Origin: a marine gamma proteobacterium HTCC2148
Lineage (GTDB): Bacteria; Pseudomonadota; Gammaproteobacteria; Pseudomonadales; Halieaceae
Assembly: GCA_000156295.1 (NCBI GenBank)
Contig: DS999223.1
Coordinates: forward strand, 447,447 to 511,446
Length of the DNA: 64,000 nt
Direction of reading: 5' to 3'
The first letter of the stretch is position 1, and each line of letters opens with the position of its first letter. Positions 1 to 7,767 of this stretch are shown here, in pieces. A program made the translations under genes and the position numbers. The notes beneath the pieces were generated by a model. That model was not told the DNA's origin. It searched no databases and worked only from the letters and a program-made list of their open reading frames with translations.

Positions 1-4
1 ATCG

Positions 5-307
5 TTATCTCACCCTGTAACCCACGTCAGCGACCATTTTCGACAGCACGTCATCGCTATAATCCGACTCTATGCTGTCAGCGACATTTTTGGCTATGTC
101 TTCGAGACTACCCACACCGGCATGCGGGGAAGATCGCCTGCACCAGTCCTCCATGTAAGCGTCGCTGTCGGCTTTGCCAGCGCGCATGGCAGCCTTGTCT
201 ATTGCCTTTTGAAAGCGCTCACTGAGCTCCACTGTCGCACGCTTACGGCGGTGCTTGATGATGACCTGGGCGGGAACATCGCGCCAACAAACAATCACTT
301 TTTCCAT
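5..307 (-). CDS. Small 'virulence factor' family protein of the corrinoid methyltransferase operon
   Basis: About 100 residues, soluble, no signal peptide. It opens with a VIVCWRDVPAQV stretch and a basic HRRKR patch, then an amphipathic helical region (ELSERFQKAIDKAAMRAG) and an acidic tail. This matches my recollection of the small family labelled 'virulence factor' (PF13769), which is repeatedly found beside MttB-like methyltransferases; the name does not reflect a demonstrated role. It is the fourth gene of the minus-strand operon. The ATG at 307 was chosen because a weak TGGA lies 7 bases upstream; a GTG at 319, directly abutting the DUF1638 stop, would add four residues. The operon may continue past the left edge of the window. 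Molecular function unknown; an accessory role in the methyl-transfer pathway is inferred from neighbourhood only. Confidence 0.72.
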   Translation of the reverse strand: MEKVIVCWRDVPAQVIIKHRRKRATVELSERFQKAIDKAAMRAGKADSDAYMEDWCRRSSPHAGVGSLEDIAKNVADSIESDYSDDVLSKMVADVGYRVR

Positions 308-319
308 TGCTAAATCCAC

Positions 320-982
320 TCACGCATATGCAATCACCTGAGACCGAAGGCCTTTTTCAAGGTCTCCGTAGCCACAGTGGCGGTGTTGGAACTCCAGACC
401 CAGGCGTTCTGCCGCATTGCGCGCCGCCGCTAAAATCTGCTCATCGCGGCGCTGGGAGAGGTAAACAACACGCTCGTAGTTCCCGAAATAGTCCTGGTGC
501 AGCTCAGGGTGTAAATCCAGCTTAAGGCCCCGAATAACCAGTCGCTCAAAGTGCTGTGCGAGAAAATCGGTGAGATAAAATGTGCCAGCGCACTCATCGG
601 CCATCTGGTTAAACTGAGCCTCACCCGCATAAAAGGAGTAACAATGCGCGCCAGCGAGACGCTCTATGCCCTCTTCCTCCAGCACCGCATCAATAGCACC
701 ACCGGTGCCGCAATCGGCATAGGCGACGAAGATGTTGTCGTATTGGGGCCTGTAACGTTGAATCTGTTCGCGCAATTCTCCCGGTATCTGTTGCGGCCTG
801 TTATGAAGACCCGCGTCCAGACACTGTATCTTGATGTGGCCCCAACCATTCATCGCTTTTAGCTGCTGAATTTCATGGGACAAGGCCCCACAGGCAATGA
901 CAAGAATCGGCGCTGGTGCATCCGTTGAATCCACGGCTCCATCGGGTTGGGCCCGCTGATCTGTGGGGACTGCATCAGCCAC
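320..982 (-). CDS. DUF1638 family protein of the corrinoid methyltransferase operon
   Basis: A 220-residue cytoplasmic protein. After a low-complexity N-terminal 25 residues comes the DUF1638 core: a hydrophobic strand and turn (PILVIACGALSHEI), a central YADCGTGG motif, a GAHCYSFYAG segment and a C-terminal LERGLRS-like region ending in VIAYA. The conserved Cys and His residues suggest a metal or small-ligand site, but I know of no established reaction. The GTG start overlaps the stop of the upstream corrinoid-protein gene by 8 bases, so translation is probably coupled. DUF1638 genes recur next to MttB-like methyltransferases and corrinoid proteins, which supports a role in that pathway, for example corrinoid or methyl-group handling. 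That is inference. Confidence 0.8.
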   Translation of the reverse strand: MADAVPTDQRAQPDGAVDSTDAPAPILVIACGALSHEIQQLKAMNGWGHIKIQCLDAGLHNRPQQIPGELREQIQRYRPQYDNIFVAYADCGTGGAIDAVLEEEGIERLAGAHCYSFYAGEAQFNQMADECAGTFYLTDFLAQHFERLVIRGLKLDLHPELHQDYFGNYERVVYLSQRRDEQILAAARNAAERLGLEFQHRHCGYGDLEKGLRSQVIAYA

Positions 983-1706
983 TGGCAGCGGCCCTTCGCT
1001 CGGCGATCAGCCGCACGGCAGTGGTGGCCGCTTCCGCCGCATCTCGACAATAAGCATCAGCACCTACAGCCTTACCAAATTCCTCGTTGAGCGGCGCGCC
1101 CCCTACCAGGACAATGTACTTGTCACGCAGCCCCTGCTCTACCATGGCATCAATAACCACTTTCATATACGGCATGGTCGTGGTCAGTAGCGCGGACATA
1201 CCCAGAATATCGGGCTTGTGCCGCTCAAGCGCACTGAAGTACTCCTCGACCGAGTTGTTAATTCCAATATCGAATACGTCCAAACCAGCGCCTTCCATCA
1301 TCATGGCAACCAGGTTCTTGCCAATGTCATGGATATCACCTTTCACCGTGCCGATGACCATCGTGCCGGCTGACTCAGCACCGGTTTCCGCCAACAGCGG
1401 TCGCAGTATCGCCATGCCACCCTTCATCGCATTGGCTGCGAGCAGTACTTCGGGAACAAACAAAATGCCGTCGCGGAAATCGATACCAACAATGGCCATA
1501 CCCGCGACCAGTGCCTCTGACAACACTTTGTCCGCAGGCCAGCCGCGTGCAAGCAGTATTTCTGTGCCCTCTATGATTTCTTCTTTGAGACCGTCGTAGA
1601 GATCATCGTGCATCTGCTCAACAAGTTCATCATCGGCAAGCTCCGACAGGACAACATCTTCCTCGTCATCATCCCATTCATTCTGATCATTCGCATCATC
1701 AGTCAT
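975..1706 (-). CDS. Corrinoid (B12-binding) methyl-carrier protein, MttC/MtbC-like
   Basis: 243 residues. An acidic N-terminal tail (residues 1-20) is followed by a helical B12-cap-type domain (about 25-105) and a Rossmann-like B12-binding domain (about 110-235). The latter has the D-x-H-x-x-G signature in TVKGDIHDIGKN, with the cobalt-ligand His near residue 126, plus the later SALLTTT and GGAP segments typical of the family. In characterised systems such proteins take a methyl group from the substrate methyltransferase and pass it to a second methyltransferase that loads tetrahydrofolate or another acceptor. The ATG at 1706 was chosen over a TTG just upstream because an AGAGGT motif precedes it. 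It lies 30 bases after the MttB-like gene and overlaps DUF1638, so it is clearly in the same operon. Confidence 0.93.
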   Translation of the reverse strand: MTDDANDQNEWDDDEEDVVLSELADDELVEQMHDDLYDGLKEEIIEGTEILLARGWPADKVLSEALVAGMAIVGIDFRDGILFVPEVLLAANAMKGGMAILRPLLAETGAESAGTMVIGTVKGDIHDIGKNLVAMMMEGAGLDVFDIGINNSVEEYFSALERHKPDILGMSALLTTTMPYMKVVIDAMVEQGLRDKYIVLVGGAPLNEEFGKAVGADAYCRDAAEAATTAVRLIAERRAAASG

Positions 1707-1736
1707 CAACCCTATACCTCTGCCTAAGCCAGTTAA

Positions 1737-3278
1737 CTAGTAGTCTTTATCGGGGAAAGCCGCTTTACGGCGTGCCATGAAGTCCAGCAGTGCCTCATCA
1801 ATCGCGGGATCGAGTTCCGGCGCCTGATAGTCATTAAGCGCTTTCTTCCACAGCACATTGGCACGTTGAGCACAGTCCAGCTCGCCTTCTGCCGACCATT
1901 GTTCAAAGCTGTTATTGTCGGCGACCGTTGAGCGGTAAAATGCATCCTCGAAATTAGCCTGAGTGTGCGCTGAGCCCAGGAAATGTGCGCCGGGTCCGAC
2001 TTCGCGTAGAGCATCCATAGCCTGACCGTTTTCTGACATGTCCATGCCTTTGAGCAACACCTCAATCATGCTGGCCTGGTCGCAATCCATGACAAATTTC
2101 TCGTAGCCCATGGATAGGCCACCCTCCAGCCAACCGGCGGTATGCAGCATGAAATTGACACCGGCCAGCGCGGCCGTTTGCAGCGTATTGGCAGACTCAT
2201 AGGCCGCCTGCGCATCAGCAGTCTTTGACGCGCACAGACCGCCGCCGCTGCGAAAAGGCACGCCCAATCGGCGTGCCAGGGCCGCCGCGGCATACAAAAT
2301 GAGACTGGGTTCCGGCGTACCAAAGGTAGGCGCCCCGTTTTGCATGGAAACGGCGCTTGCAAAGGTACCAAAAATCACCGGCGCCCCGGGCTTCACCAGT
2401 TGGACAAAGGCCATGCCCGCCATTGCCTCGGCCAGTATTTGAGTGGCGGTGCCTGCGGTTGTAACCGGGGACATTGCGCCTGCAAGGATGAACGGCGATA
2501 TCACAGTGGCCTGATTGTTACGAGCATAGACTTTGGCTGCACCCAACATCGTGGCGTCAAACGTGAGAGGAGAGTTGGCGTTAATCAAGCTGGTGCAAAC
2601 CGTGTTCTGCTGGATGAACTCCTCACCAAATACCACCTTTGCCATGTCCACAGTGTCCTGGGCGCGGTCGGGGTGGGTTACCGACCCCATAAAGGGCTTA
2701 TCGCTGTATTTGATGTGACTGTAGACCATATCGAGATGGCGCTTGTTCACCGGAACATCTACCGGCTCACAGACCGTACCGCCGGAGTGATGCATACTGG
2801 GCGCCATATAGGCGAGCTTCACAAAATTCTGGAAGTCATTGAGCGTGGCGTAACGCCGCCCTTCGTCCAAATCGCGCACGAAGGGTGAACCATAAGCAGG
2901 CACTAAAACCGTGCGCTTGCCGCCAATAATGACGTTACGAGCAGGGTTACGAGCATGCTGAACGAACTCGGAAGGAGCCGAAGCCTGAATGATTGAACGG
3001 CACATTCCACGAGGAAATCGAACTCGCTCGCCGTCTACATCCGCACCGGCATCTTTCAAAATCGAAAGCGCTTCCGGGTCATCGCGAAACTCGATGCCAA
3101 TTTCTTCCAGCACCGTATCAGCGTTATATTCGATGAGCTCAAGGCTTTCCTCATTGAGCACATCAAAGTACGGGATATTTCGGTCGATGAATGCGGTAGT
3201 CTGCACCTGTGCCTGCTGTCGGGCAGCGCGTTTGGCGTCCCTACCTCGGGACTTTCTTCGTCCGGCTCGCTCGCTCAT
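1737..3278 (-). CDS. MttB-family (trimethylamine methyltransferase-like) methyltransferase without pyrrolysine
   Basis: 513 residues from the chosen start, close to the roughly 495 of methanogen MttB. A basic, cytoplasmic N-terminus (RRKSRGRDAKR) precedes the MttB TIM-barrel region, including VCTSLINANSPLTFD, SPFILAGAMSPVT and the late GLSMGYEKFVMDCDQ segment. There is no in-frame amber codon inside the gene, so it belongs to the non-pyrrolysine branch. Characterised members of that branch demethylate quaternary amines such as glycine betaine, proline betaine or carnitine; the substrate here cannot be read from sequence. The ATG at 3278 has GGAAG 7 bases upstream; an upstream frame extension lacks such support. 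First gene of the operon with the corrinoid protein, DUF1638 and the small family protein. The product would be a methylated corrinoid protein in the cytoplasm. Confidence 0.9.
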   Translation of the reverse strand: MSERAGRRKSRGRDAKRAARQQAQVQTTAFIDRNIPYFDVLNEESLELIEYNADTVLEEIGIEFRDDPEALSILKDAGADVDGERVRFPRGMCRSIIQASAPSEFVQHARNPARNVIIGGKRTVLVPAYGSPFVRDLDEGRRYATLNDFQNFVKLAYMAPSMHHSGGTVCEPVDVPVNKRHLDMVYSHIKYSDKPFMGSVTHPDRAQDTVDMAKVVFGEEFIQQNTVCTSLINANSPLTFDATMLGAAKVYARNNQATVISPFILAGAMSPVTTAGTATQILAEAMAGMAFVQLVKPGAPVIFGTFASAVSMQNGAPTFGTPEPSLILYAAAALARRLGVPFRSGGGLCASKTADAQAAYESANTLQTAALAGVNFMLHTAGWLEGGLSMGYEKFVMDCDQASMIEVLLKGMDMSENGQAMDALREVGPGAHFLGSAHTQANFEDAFYRSTVADNNSFEQWSAEGELDCAQRANVLWKKALNDYQAPELDPAIDEALLDFMARRKAAFPDKDY

Positions 3279-3494
3279 TGATTCGCTTCCATTTCGGGCG
3301 CCGGAGTGCCCGATCAATTACTCGTATCTGCGAGATATTGAAACAAACTGGATAGTCGCGCATTCTAAGCTACGACACGGTAATGTTTATTTACGACAAG
3401 CCAAAAACCTTCGATTTAGTGCCTGTTCGGTATCGAGCTTGCACGATACGCTATCCTAAGGCTTTCCCCGGCAGCGGCTTTTTTAGCTCCAATG
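3279..3494. other. Intergenic region between the DUF1214 and MttB-like genes
   Basis: About 216 bases between two minus-strand genes. It should hold the promoter of the MttB operon and the 3' end of the sulfatase-operon transcript. I see no convincing hairpin plus U-tract and no clear sigma-70 pair, so no site is called. Confidence 0.4.
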
Positions 3495-4691
3495 TCAGCG
3501 AGCGTTCACCAGGTCGGCGAATTTTACCAGCCTCAACTCTGGCTTCGGGCTCCCCTGCGACAACTGATAGCGAATCGCCAGCAAGCCCTCTCGATTGCCG
3601 GCAGCATCTAGCCAGTTGCCTGAGGATGGCTTTTGATGGGAAACAACCACTCTATAGCGGCCATTTTCTGTCGTGATTTGGTGATTATTCAAACCCACCT
3701 GCATGTGCCTGTCATCAAAGGACTGCATCCAGCGATTTTGTAAGGAAACACTCCAGTAATCGACATCGGGCACCTCACCCTCTATTACCAGCGCCTCGTC
3801 ATCCTCAAGGTAAAACCAGCTGCCAAAATATTCGTTATCGAAGGTGGGATAGAACACGCCGCCAAACTCGGGACTGTACGACTTGGGTGGATCAATCCTG
3901 TTGGGTGCCGCCGACAGCATCTCACCCAGCGCAATTGCACCACTGAGTGTATCGTTGAAAAACGAGGTAGCCTTGCGCAGTGACATGGCGAGTTGCACGT
4001 CATTGGCTGGCCTGTATTGGGGCCCATCAAGATTGCGAATATTGAACGTGGCCTCCAACTTACCCTCCCTGTGGTGATAGTACTGACGCACCATTATCAT
4101 GTGCGCATCGTCGTCCAGTTTAAGCCAGTTCTCGCCTTCATTCTCTGGCGGATTACTGGCGAGCAGAATAGTAAAATTCCCCTCTGCATCAAAAGACATA
4201 GCTTCGTTGGAGATATTGGCTGCTGCCCGGTTCCAGCCATTGAGCTGGCTGCCATAAATCATGAAACCCAGGTATTGGGCCTCGCCCCCATTGCCTGAAA
4301 TTTCGTAACGATAGTCTGGAGACAGTTCTGCGGTGTGATAGATGGCATCCGGACTGTCACCTAAAAACTTGCGATAGCCATCCATCCAATCAGTAAATTC
4401 AGGCTGGGCAGCGCTGCCTTTGGCCAATTTCATCTCTAGTGAGGCTGATGCTAACTGTGCCAGATATTGCAAGCCATCTAACCTTTCTGCCTCGTCGGGG
4501 GCGGCTGCAAACACGCTCTCTCCGGCCGCCTCCAGGCTCGCAGTAAACTCTCGCCAGGCCTGGGCCGAGTCACTGTCTCCCGCCCACTGCGCTGGCGGTA
4601 TGCTAATAACCTTTCGTGACTGAACACTTCCTAGTAGATAGGCTCCTACCACGAGCACCAGCAGGATAAATCCAAAAATTACATTCTTCAC
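3495..4691 (-). CDS. DUF1214 domain protein, membrane-anchored, last gene of the sulfatase operon
   Basis: 398 residues starting with a short cytoplasmic stub and one hydrophobic segment (VIFGFILLVLVVGAYLLGS), so an N-terminal membrane anchor or uncleaved signal with the rest in the periplasm. The C-terminal half carries the DUF1214-type beta-rich domain (YFGSWFYLEDDEALVIEG, then YWSVSLQNRWMQS and YRVVVSHQKPS). The GTG start at 4691 overlaps the preceding stop as GTGA, and GGAGG lies 11 bases upstream; an ATG at 4709 is the alternative. DUF1214 proteins are widespread but have no general assigned activity. Here it closes a five-gene operon with three sulfatases and a DUF3604 protein, implying a shared extracytoplasmic pathway. 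A DUF1254/DUF1214 relative lies at 20242-21591. Confidence 0.85.
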   Translation of the reverse strand: MKNVIFGFILLVLVVGAYLLGSVQSRKVISIPPAQWAGDSDSAQAWREFTASLEAAGESVFAAAPDEAERLDGLQYLAQLASASLEMKLAKGSAAQPEFTDWMDGYRKFLGDSPDAIYHTAELSPDYRYEISGNGGEAQYLGFMIYGSQLNGWNRAAANISNEAMSFDAEGNFTILLASNPPENEGENWLKLDDDAHMIMVRQYYHHREGKLEATFNIRNLDGPQYRPANDVQLAMSLRKATSFFNDTLSGAIALGEMLSAAPNRIDPPKSYSPEFGGVFYPTFDNEYFGSWFYLEDDEALVIEGEVPDVDYWSVSLQNRWMQSFDDRHMQVGLNNHQITTENGRYRVVVSHQKPSSGNWLDAAGNREGLLAIRYQLSQGSPKPELRLVKFADLVNAR

Positions 4692-6097
4692 TGACGGAAG
4701 TACCTCCATGACAAGCGGATCATTATAAGAACAAGCACTAGCCCAATCACAGCGGCGCCCAGCAGTTGATAAAAATACGGCGGAAACCAACGCCAATTCG
4801 AGCTGAGCTCTCCGGGCATTGATTGCAGGCGAGCATGCAGCGCTTGAAACGCGCCTGCGCCCCCCTCCCCCAAGCGATCCAGATCCAGTGGATATTTTTC
4901 GTGGGGATCAGACTGCATATCGAAAAAGTCGCCATTATCATAAAGCTTCCAACGGCGATCAAAGGCGTAGCGTGCGGGCGCGGCTGTTGGCCAGAAGGGT
5001 TCGTAATGGATGAAGATGCTGTCTCGCTGCCGCACCTTTTGCCCAGTGAGTGTCGGGACCAGGCTCGCGCCATCACCGGGATAATCAACAGGGAGGCCTG
5101 CCTTGGCCAGTTCAGCGAGCGTAGGCAGGACGTCATTCAAGTTAACCAGGCTATCGCTATTCAGGCCAGCGACGAGTCTGCCAGGGCCCCAAGCGACAAA
5201 GGGTACCCGTGATCCGGTATCGATCGTTCTCCCTTTTGCACCACGCACGTTGACACCACGCTGACGGCTGACAATGTCACGTCCTGTGCCATTGTCGCCA
5301 ATAAAGAGAATCACGGTTCGATTTGCCAGGCCCTCTGCTTCGACTCTGCTGCGCACCTTGCCCACCAACTTGTCCATGTAAGTCATCATCGCGGCAAACT
5401 TTTCCTGATCACTGGCCGCTTCATTGCGCATATCAGGTGTCGTTACCCAGGGGTCGTGTGCCAGCACCATGGGGTAGTAAATAAAGAAAGGCTCAGCTTT
5501 GTGCTGGCTAATGTAATTCAACACGTAGTCATTAAATACGTCAGGACCAAAGGTTGAGGAATCGTGCTGTATTACTACCCCGTTGTGACTGAGCTCGGGT
5601 GCCCAGAATCGCGAGCCAGCTTCCTCATTAACCATCTGCCACAGGAGAAACTCTTCAAAGCCTGCCGCCACCGGCAAGGAACCCTGAATATTTTCAAATC
5701 GATTGTTGTAAAGCTGCCATTTGCCTGCGACCGCAGTGTTGTAACCAGCATCTTTCAGGAGGTGCGCAAACGTGGTTTCCCCGGGATCCAGGTAACCGAA
5801 GTGCTTGTAGTTACGAAAGTTGTATTGCCCCGTCATGATTTTAACCCGCGAAGGCGTACACAGAGGCTGTGCATGGGCGTACTCGAATCGCACGCCGTCT
5901 CGCGCAAGTTCATCAATATGCGGCGTTAAATATGATTCACCACCATAGGCGCTGATTGTTTCGGCACCCACATCGTCAGCGAGTATGAGAATAATATTAG
6001 GCCGAACTGCGTCACTGGCCCCTGCTAAAGTCGCGGTGAGCAGCCAGAGCAAGACTGCTGTTGCTGCGAAAAATCGACGCTGCGCGGGAATGTTCAT
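4688..6097 (-). CDS. Type I sulfatase, exported and C-terminally membrane-anchored
   Basis: 469 residues from the ATG at 6097, which follows the upstream stop by 5 bases. A cleavable-looking signal (AVLLWLLTATLAGA) leads into the alkaline-phosphatase-fold sulfatase core: metal-binding LADD near residues 41-42, and the LCTPSR signature with its Cys near residue 80. That Cys would be converted to formylglycine and act as nucleophile. VAGKWQLY and FIGDNGTG supply other expected active-site motifs. It ends with a hydrophobic segment (LLGAAVIGLVLVLIMIRL) and a basic tail, an unusual C-terminal anchor that would hold the catalytic domain on the periplasmic face. Known role of the family: hydrolysis of sulfate esters. 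No formylglycine-generating enzyme is in the window, so maturation must be encoded elsewhere. Substrate unknown. Confidence 0.92.
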   Translation of the reverse strand: MNIPAQRRFFAATAVLLWLLTATLAGASDAVRPNIILILADDVGAETISAYGGESYLTPHIDELARDGVRFEYAHAQPLCTPSRVKIMTGQYNFRNYKHFGYLDPGETTFAHLLKDAGYNTAVAGKWQLYNNRFENIQGSLPVAAGFEEFLLWQMVNEEAGSRFWAPELSHNGVVIQHDSSTFGPDVFNDYVLNYISQHKAEPFFIYYPMVLAHDPWVTTPDMRNEAASDQEKFAAMMTYMDKLVGKVRSRVEAEGLANRTVILFIGDNGTGRDIVSRQRGVNVRGAKGRTIDTGSRVPFVAWGPGRLVAGLNSDSLVNLNDVLPTLAELAKAGLPVDYPGDGASLVPTLTGQKVRQRDSIFIHYEPFWPTAAPARYAFDRRWKLYDNGDFFDMQSDPHEKYPLDLDRLGEGGAGAFQALHARLQSMPGELSSNWRWFPPYFYQLLGAAVIGLVLVLIMIRLSWRYFRQ

Positions 6098-6102
6098 GGT
6101 TA

Positions 6103-7767
6103 TTATTTCACCCTGATTTCCGAACTTGCCTGCCAGCCATAACGCACGGCTTTGACTCGCACCTCGGCACCGGCAGGTATCACCACAGGCTGGTGGTATA
6201 GCAGCCAATTATCGCCGTCATTCAGGCTGTAGCCAATTGAGCTCCCCGAGGTTGTCGTTTCGACGGTCATAATATTATTATTGATAGCGATAGACGGTGC
6301 ACTTGTGACAGGCCGCTTTCCTGCTGGCTGGAACTGCTCTACCAAGCGGGTTTCAGCTTGTCCTTCTCGGTCCCCTATTTGTGCAAGTTCATCGACGAGA
6401 ATTTCACGTAGGCGTTGTAATTCATCCGCGTAAGCCGGGTCGCCCACCAGATTGGTGAGCTCGTGGGGGTCAGTCTTGATGTCAAACAGTCGTTCCTCCC
6501 CTACCGACTCAAACCAGCGCGCCTGGTCTGTATTCAGTCGCCCCGCGTTATAGAGCTGACGCATTTCGCGCACCATAGCAATGTTATCTCTGAATTTGAG
6601 CGAGTGGCCCATAGCCAACTCGGGGTTCCAGCTGCGAATGTATCTGAAACTTTCATCCCGAACGCTGCGCTGACGATCGGGAATTTCGTCAATGCGGTCC
6701 CGGGATGACAGAACGTGGGTCCTCGCATTTACTGTACTGTCGAGAAAATTCTGCCCATGCAAGTAGTCAGGTGCCTCGACACCGGCAAGCGTGAGTATAG
6801 TGGGTGCAAGATCGACGAAGCTGAGCAGACGTTCATCCAGCTCGCCCTGGCGCAGATGTCCCGGACGCCATCTATCGGGCCAGCGAATAATCATTGGCAC
6901 GCGGGTACCCGCGTCATGCAGTTCGCGTTTTGCTCTGGGCAAACCATCGCCATGGTCAGTGGTCCATATAACGATCGTATTATCAGCGACCCCATCGGCC
7001 TCTAATTGCGTCAGTATTTTTCCTACCCTGCGATCCATCAGCGCAATGTTGTTGTAGTGCCTGCTCATGTCCTCACGGACCGCAGAGGTGTCAGGGTAAT
7101 ATGGCGGAACCTCCACCTGTTCCGGTGAGACAACTTCAGGCATTTCTCCATCCATTCGCCACCAGCGCATACCCTGCATAACGAGATGAATAAAACTGTT
7201 GGGCATGTTCCCCAGCGGCGTGAACACTCCACTCTCATGGGTTTCCATAAAATTGATCAGCCCAAAGAACGGTTGACCTGCGGCACGATCTCGCCAGTCC
7301 ATCGCTTCGCTGGCCTCAGCATCCCAGATCGTAAATGGACCGCTATAGGCATTCGCGTGGCTGAATTGGTAATCAAGTTTGAAGTCGGTATAAGTGTAGT
7401 AACCAGCAGCGCGCAGTAGCTCTGGATAAGCTTTTACGCCGTCTGGCGGCACCGCATAATAGCCACCTTCAGGGCGACTGCTGGTGCGCATATGTTGCGT
7501 ACCGGTTGCTACCTGGTGCATCCCCAGTATGTGCGCCGCCCTGCTGGGTGCGCATACGCCGGCGGTGGTAAACACGTTGGGGTAGCGCACGCCCTGGGCT
7601 GCCAATGCGTCAAGATTGGGAGTCACCGCTATGGCATCGCCAAAGGCACCGACCCGTGCACTCATGTCCTCGGCCATCAGCAACAGAATGTTCGGACGTA
7701 ATTGCACGGCAGCCGAAACGCTGTTGGTGCAAACAAGAATGAGCAGTCCTTGCAGCAAAAATTTCAC
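6103..7767 (-). CDS. Exported type I sulfatase, heparan N-sulfatase-like, with C-terminal beta domain
   Basis: 554 residues using the GTG at 7767, which forms a GTGA overlap with the DUF3604 stop and has GGAG 9 bases upstream. An N-terminal signal peptide (FLLQGLLILVCTNSVSAA) precedes the core: MAED metal ligands near residues 33-34 and the VCAPSRAAH signature with the formylglycine Cys near residue 72. The sequence around TTAGVCAPSR and LGMHQ resembles bacterial relatives of heparan N-sulfatase. The last 65 residues or so (ending YGWQASSEIRVK) look like a chitobiase/hexosaminidase C-terminal-type beta sandwich often appended to such sulfatases. It sits between DUF3604 and a second sulfatase in one transcript. 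Actual substrate, sugar or small molecule, cannot be deduced. Confidence 0.92.
   Translation of the reverse strand: MKFLLQGLLILVCTNSVSAAVQLRPNILLLMAEDMSARVGAFGDAIAVTPNLDALAAQGVRYPNVFTTAGVCAPSRAAHILGMHQVATGTQHMRTSSRPEGGYYAVPPDGVKAYPELLRAAGYYTYTDFKLDYQFSHANAYSGPFTIWDAEASEAMDWRDRAAGQPFFGLINFMETHESGVFTPLGNMPNSFIHLVMQGMRWWRMDGEMPEVVSPEQVEVPPYYPDTSAVREDMSRHYNNIALMDRRVGKILTQLEADGVADNTIVIWTTDHGDGLPRAKRELHDAGTRVPMIIRWPDRWRPGHLRQGELDERLLSFVDLAPTILTLAGVEAPDYLHGQNFLDSTVNARTHVLSSRDRIDEIPDRQRSVRDESFRYIRSWNPELAMGHSLKFRDNIAMVREMRQLYNAGRLNTDQARWFESVGEERLFDIKTDPHELTNLVGDPAYADELQRLREILVDELAQIGDREGQAETRLVEQFQPAGKRPVTSAPSIAINNNIMTVETTTSGSSIGYSLNDGDNWLLYHQPVVIPAGAEVRVKAVRYGWQASSEIRVK

Noticed and set aside
5-307. 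The 'virulence factor' name of the first gene suggested pathogenicity.
   Set aside because: The label comes from the family name only. Its place in a methyl-transfer operon points to metabolism.
1704-1739. The MttB-like gene ends in TAG and the corrinoid gene follows in the same frame, so amber read-through would give a fusion.
   Set aside because: The pyrrolysine amber of methanogen MttB lies inside the gene, not at its end. The corrinoid gene has its own ATG with a ribosome site, and no pyrrolysine genes are in the window. One chance in three for a shared frame.
2340-2888. 182-codon open frame on the plus strand opposite the MttB-like gene.
   Set aside because: Antisense shadow rich in His and Gly, as expected from the complement of the real gene.
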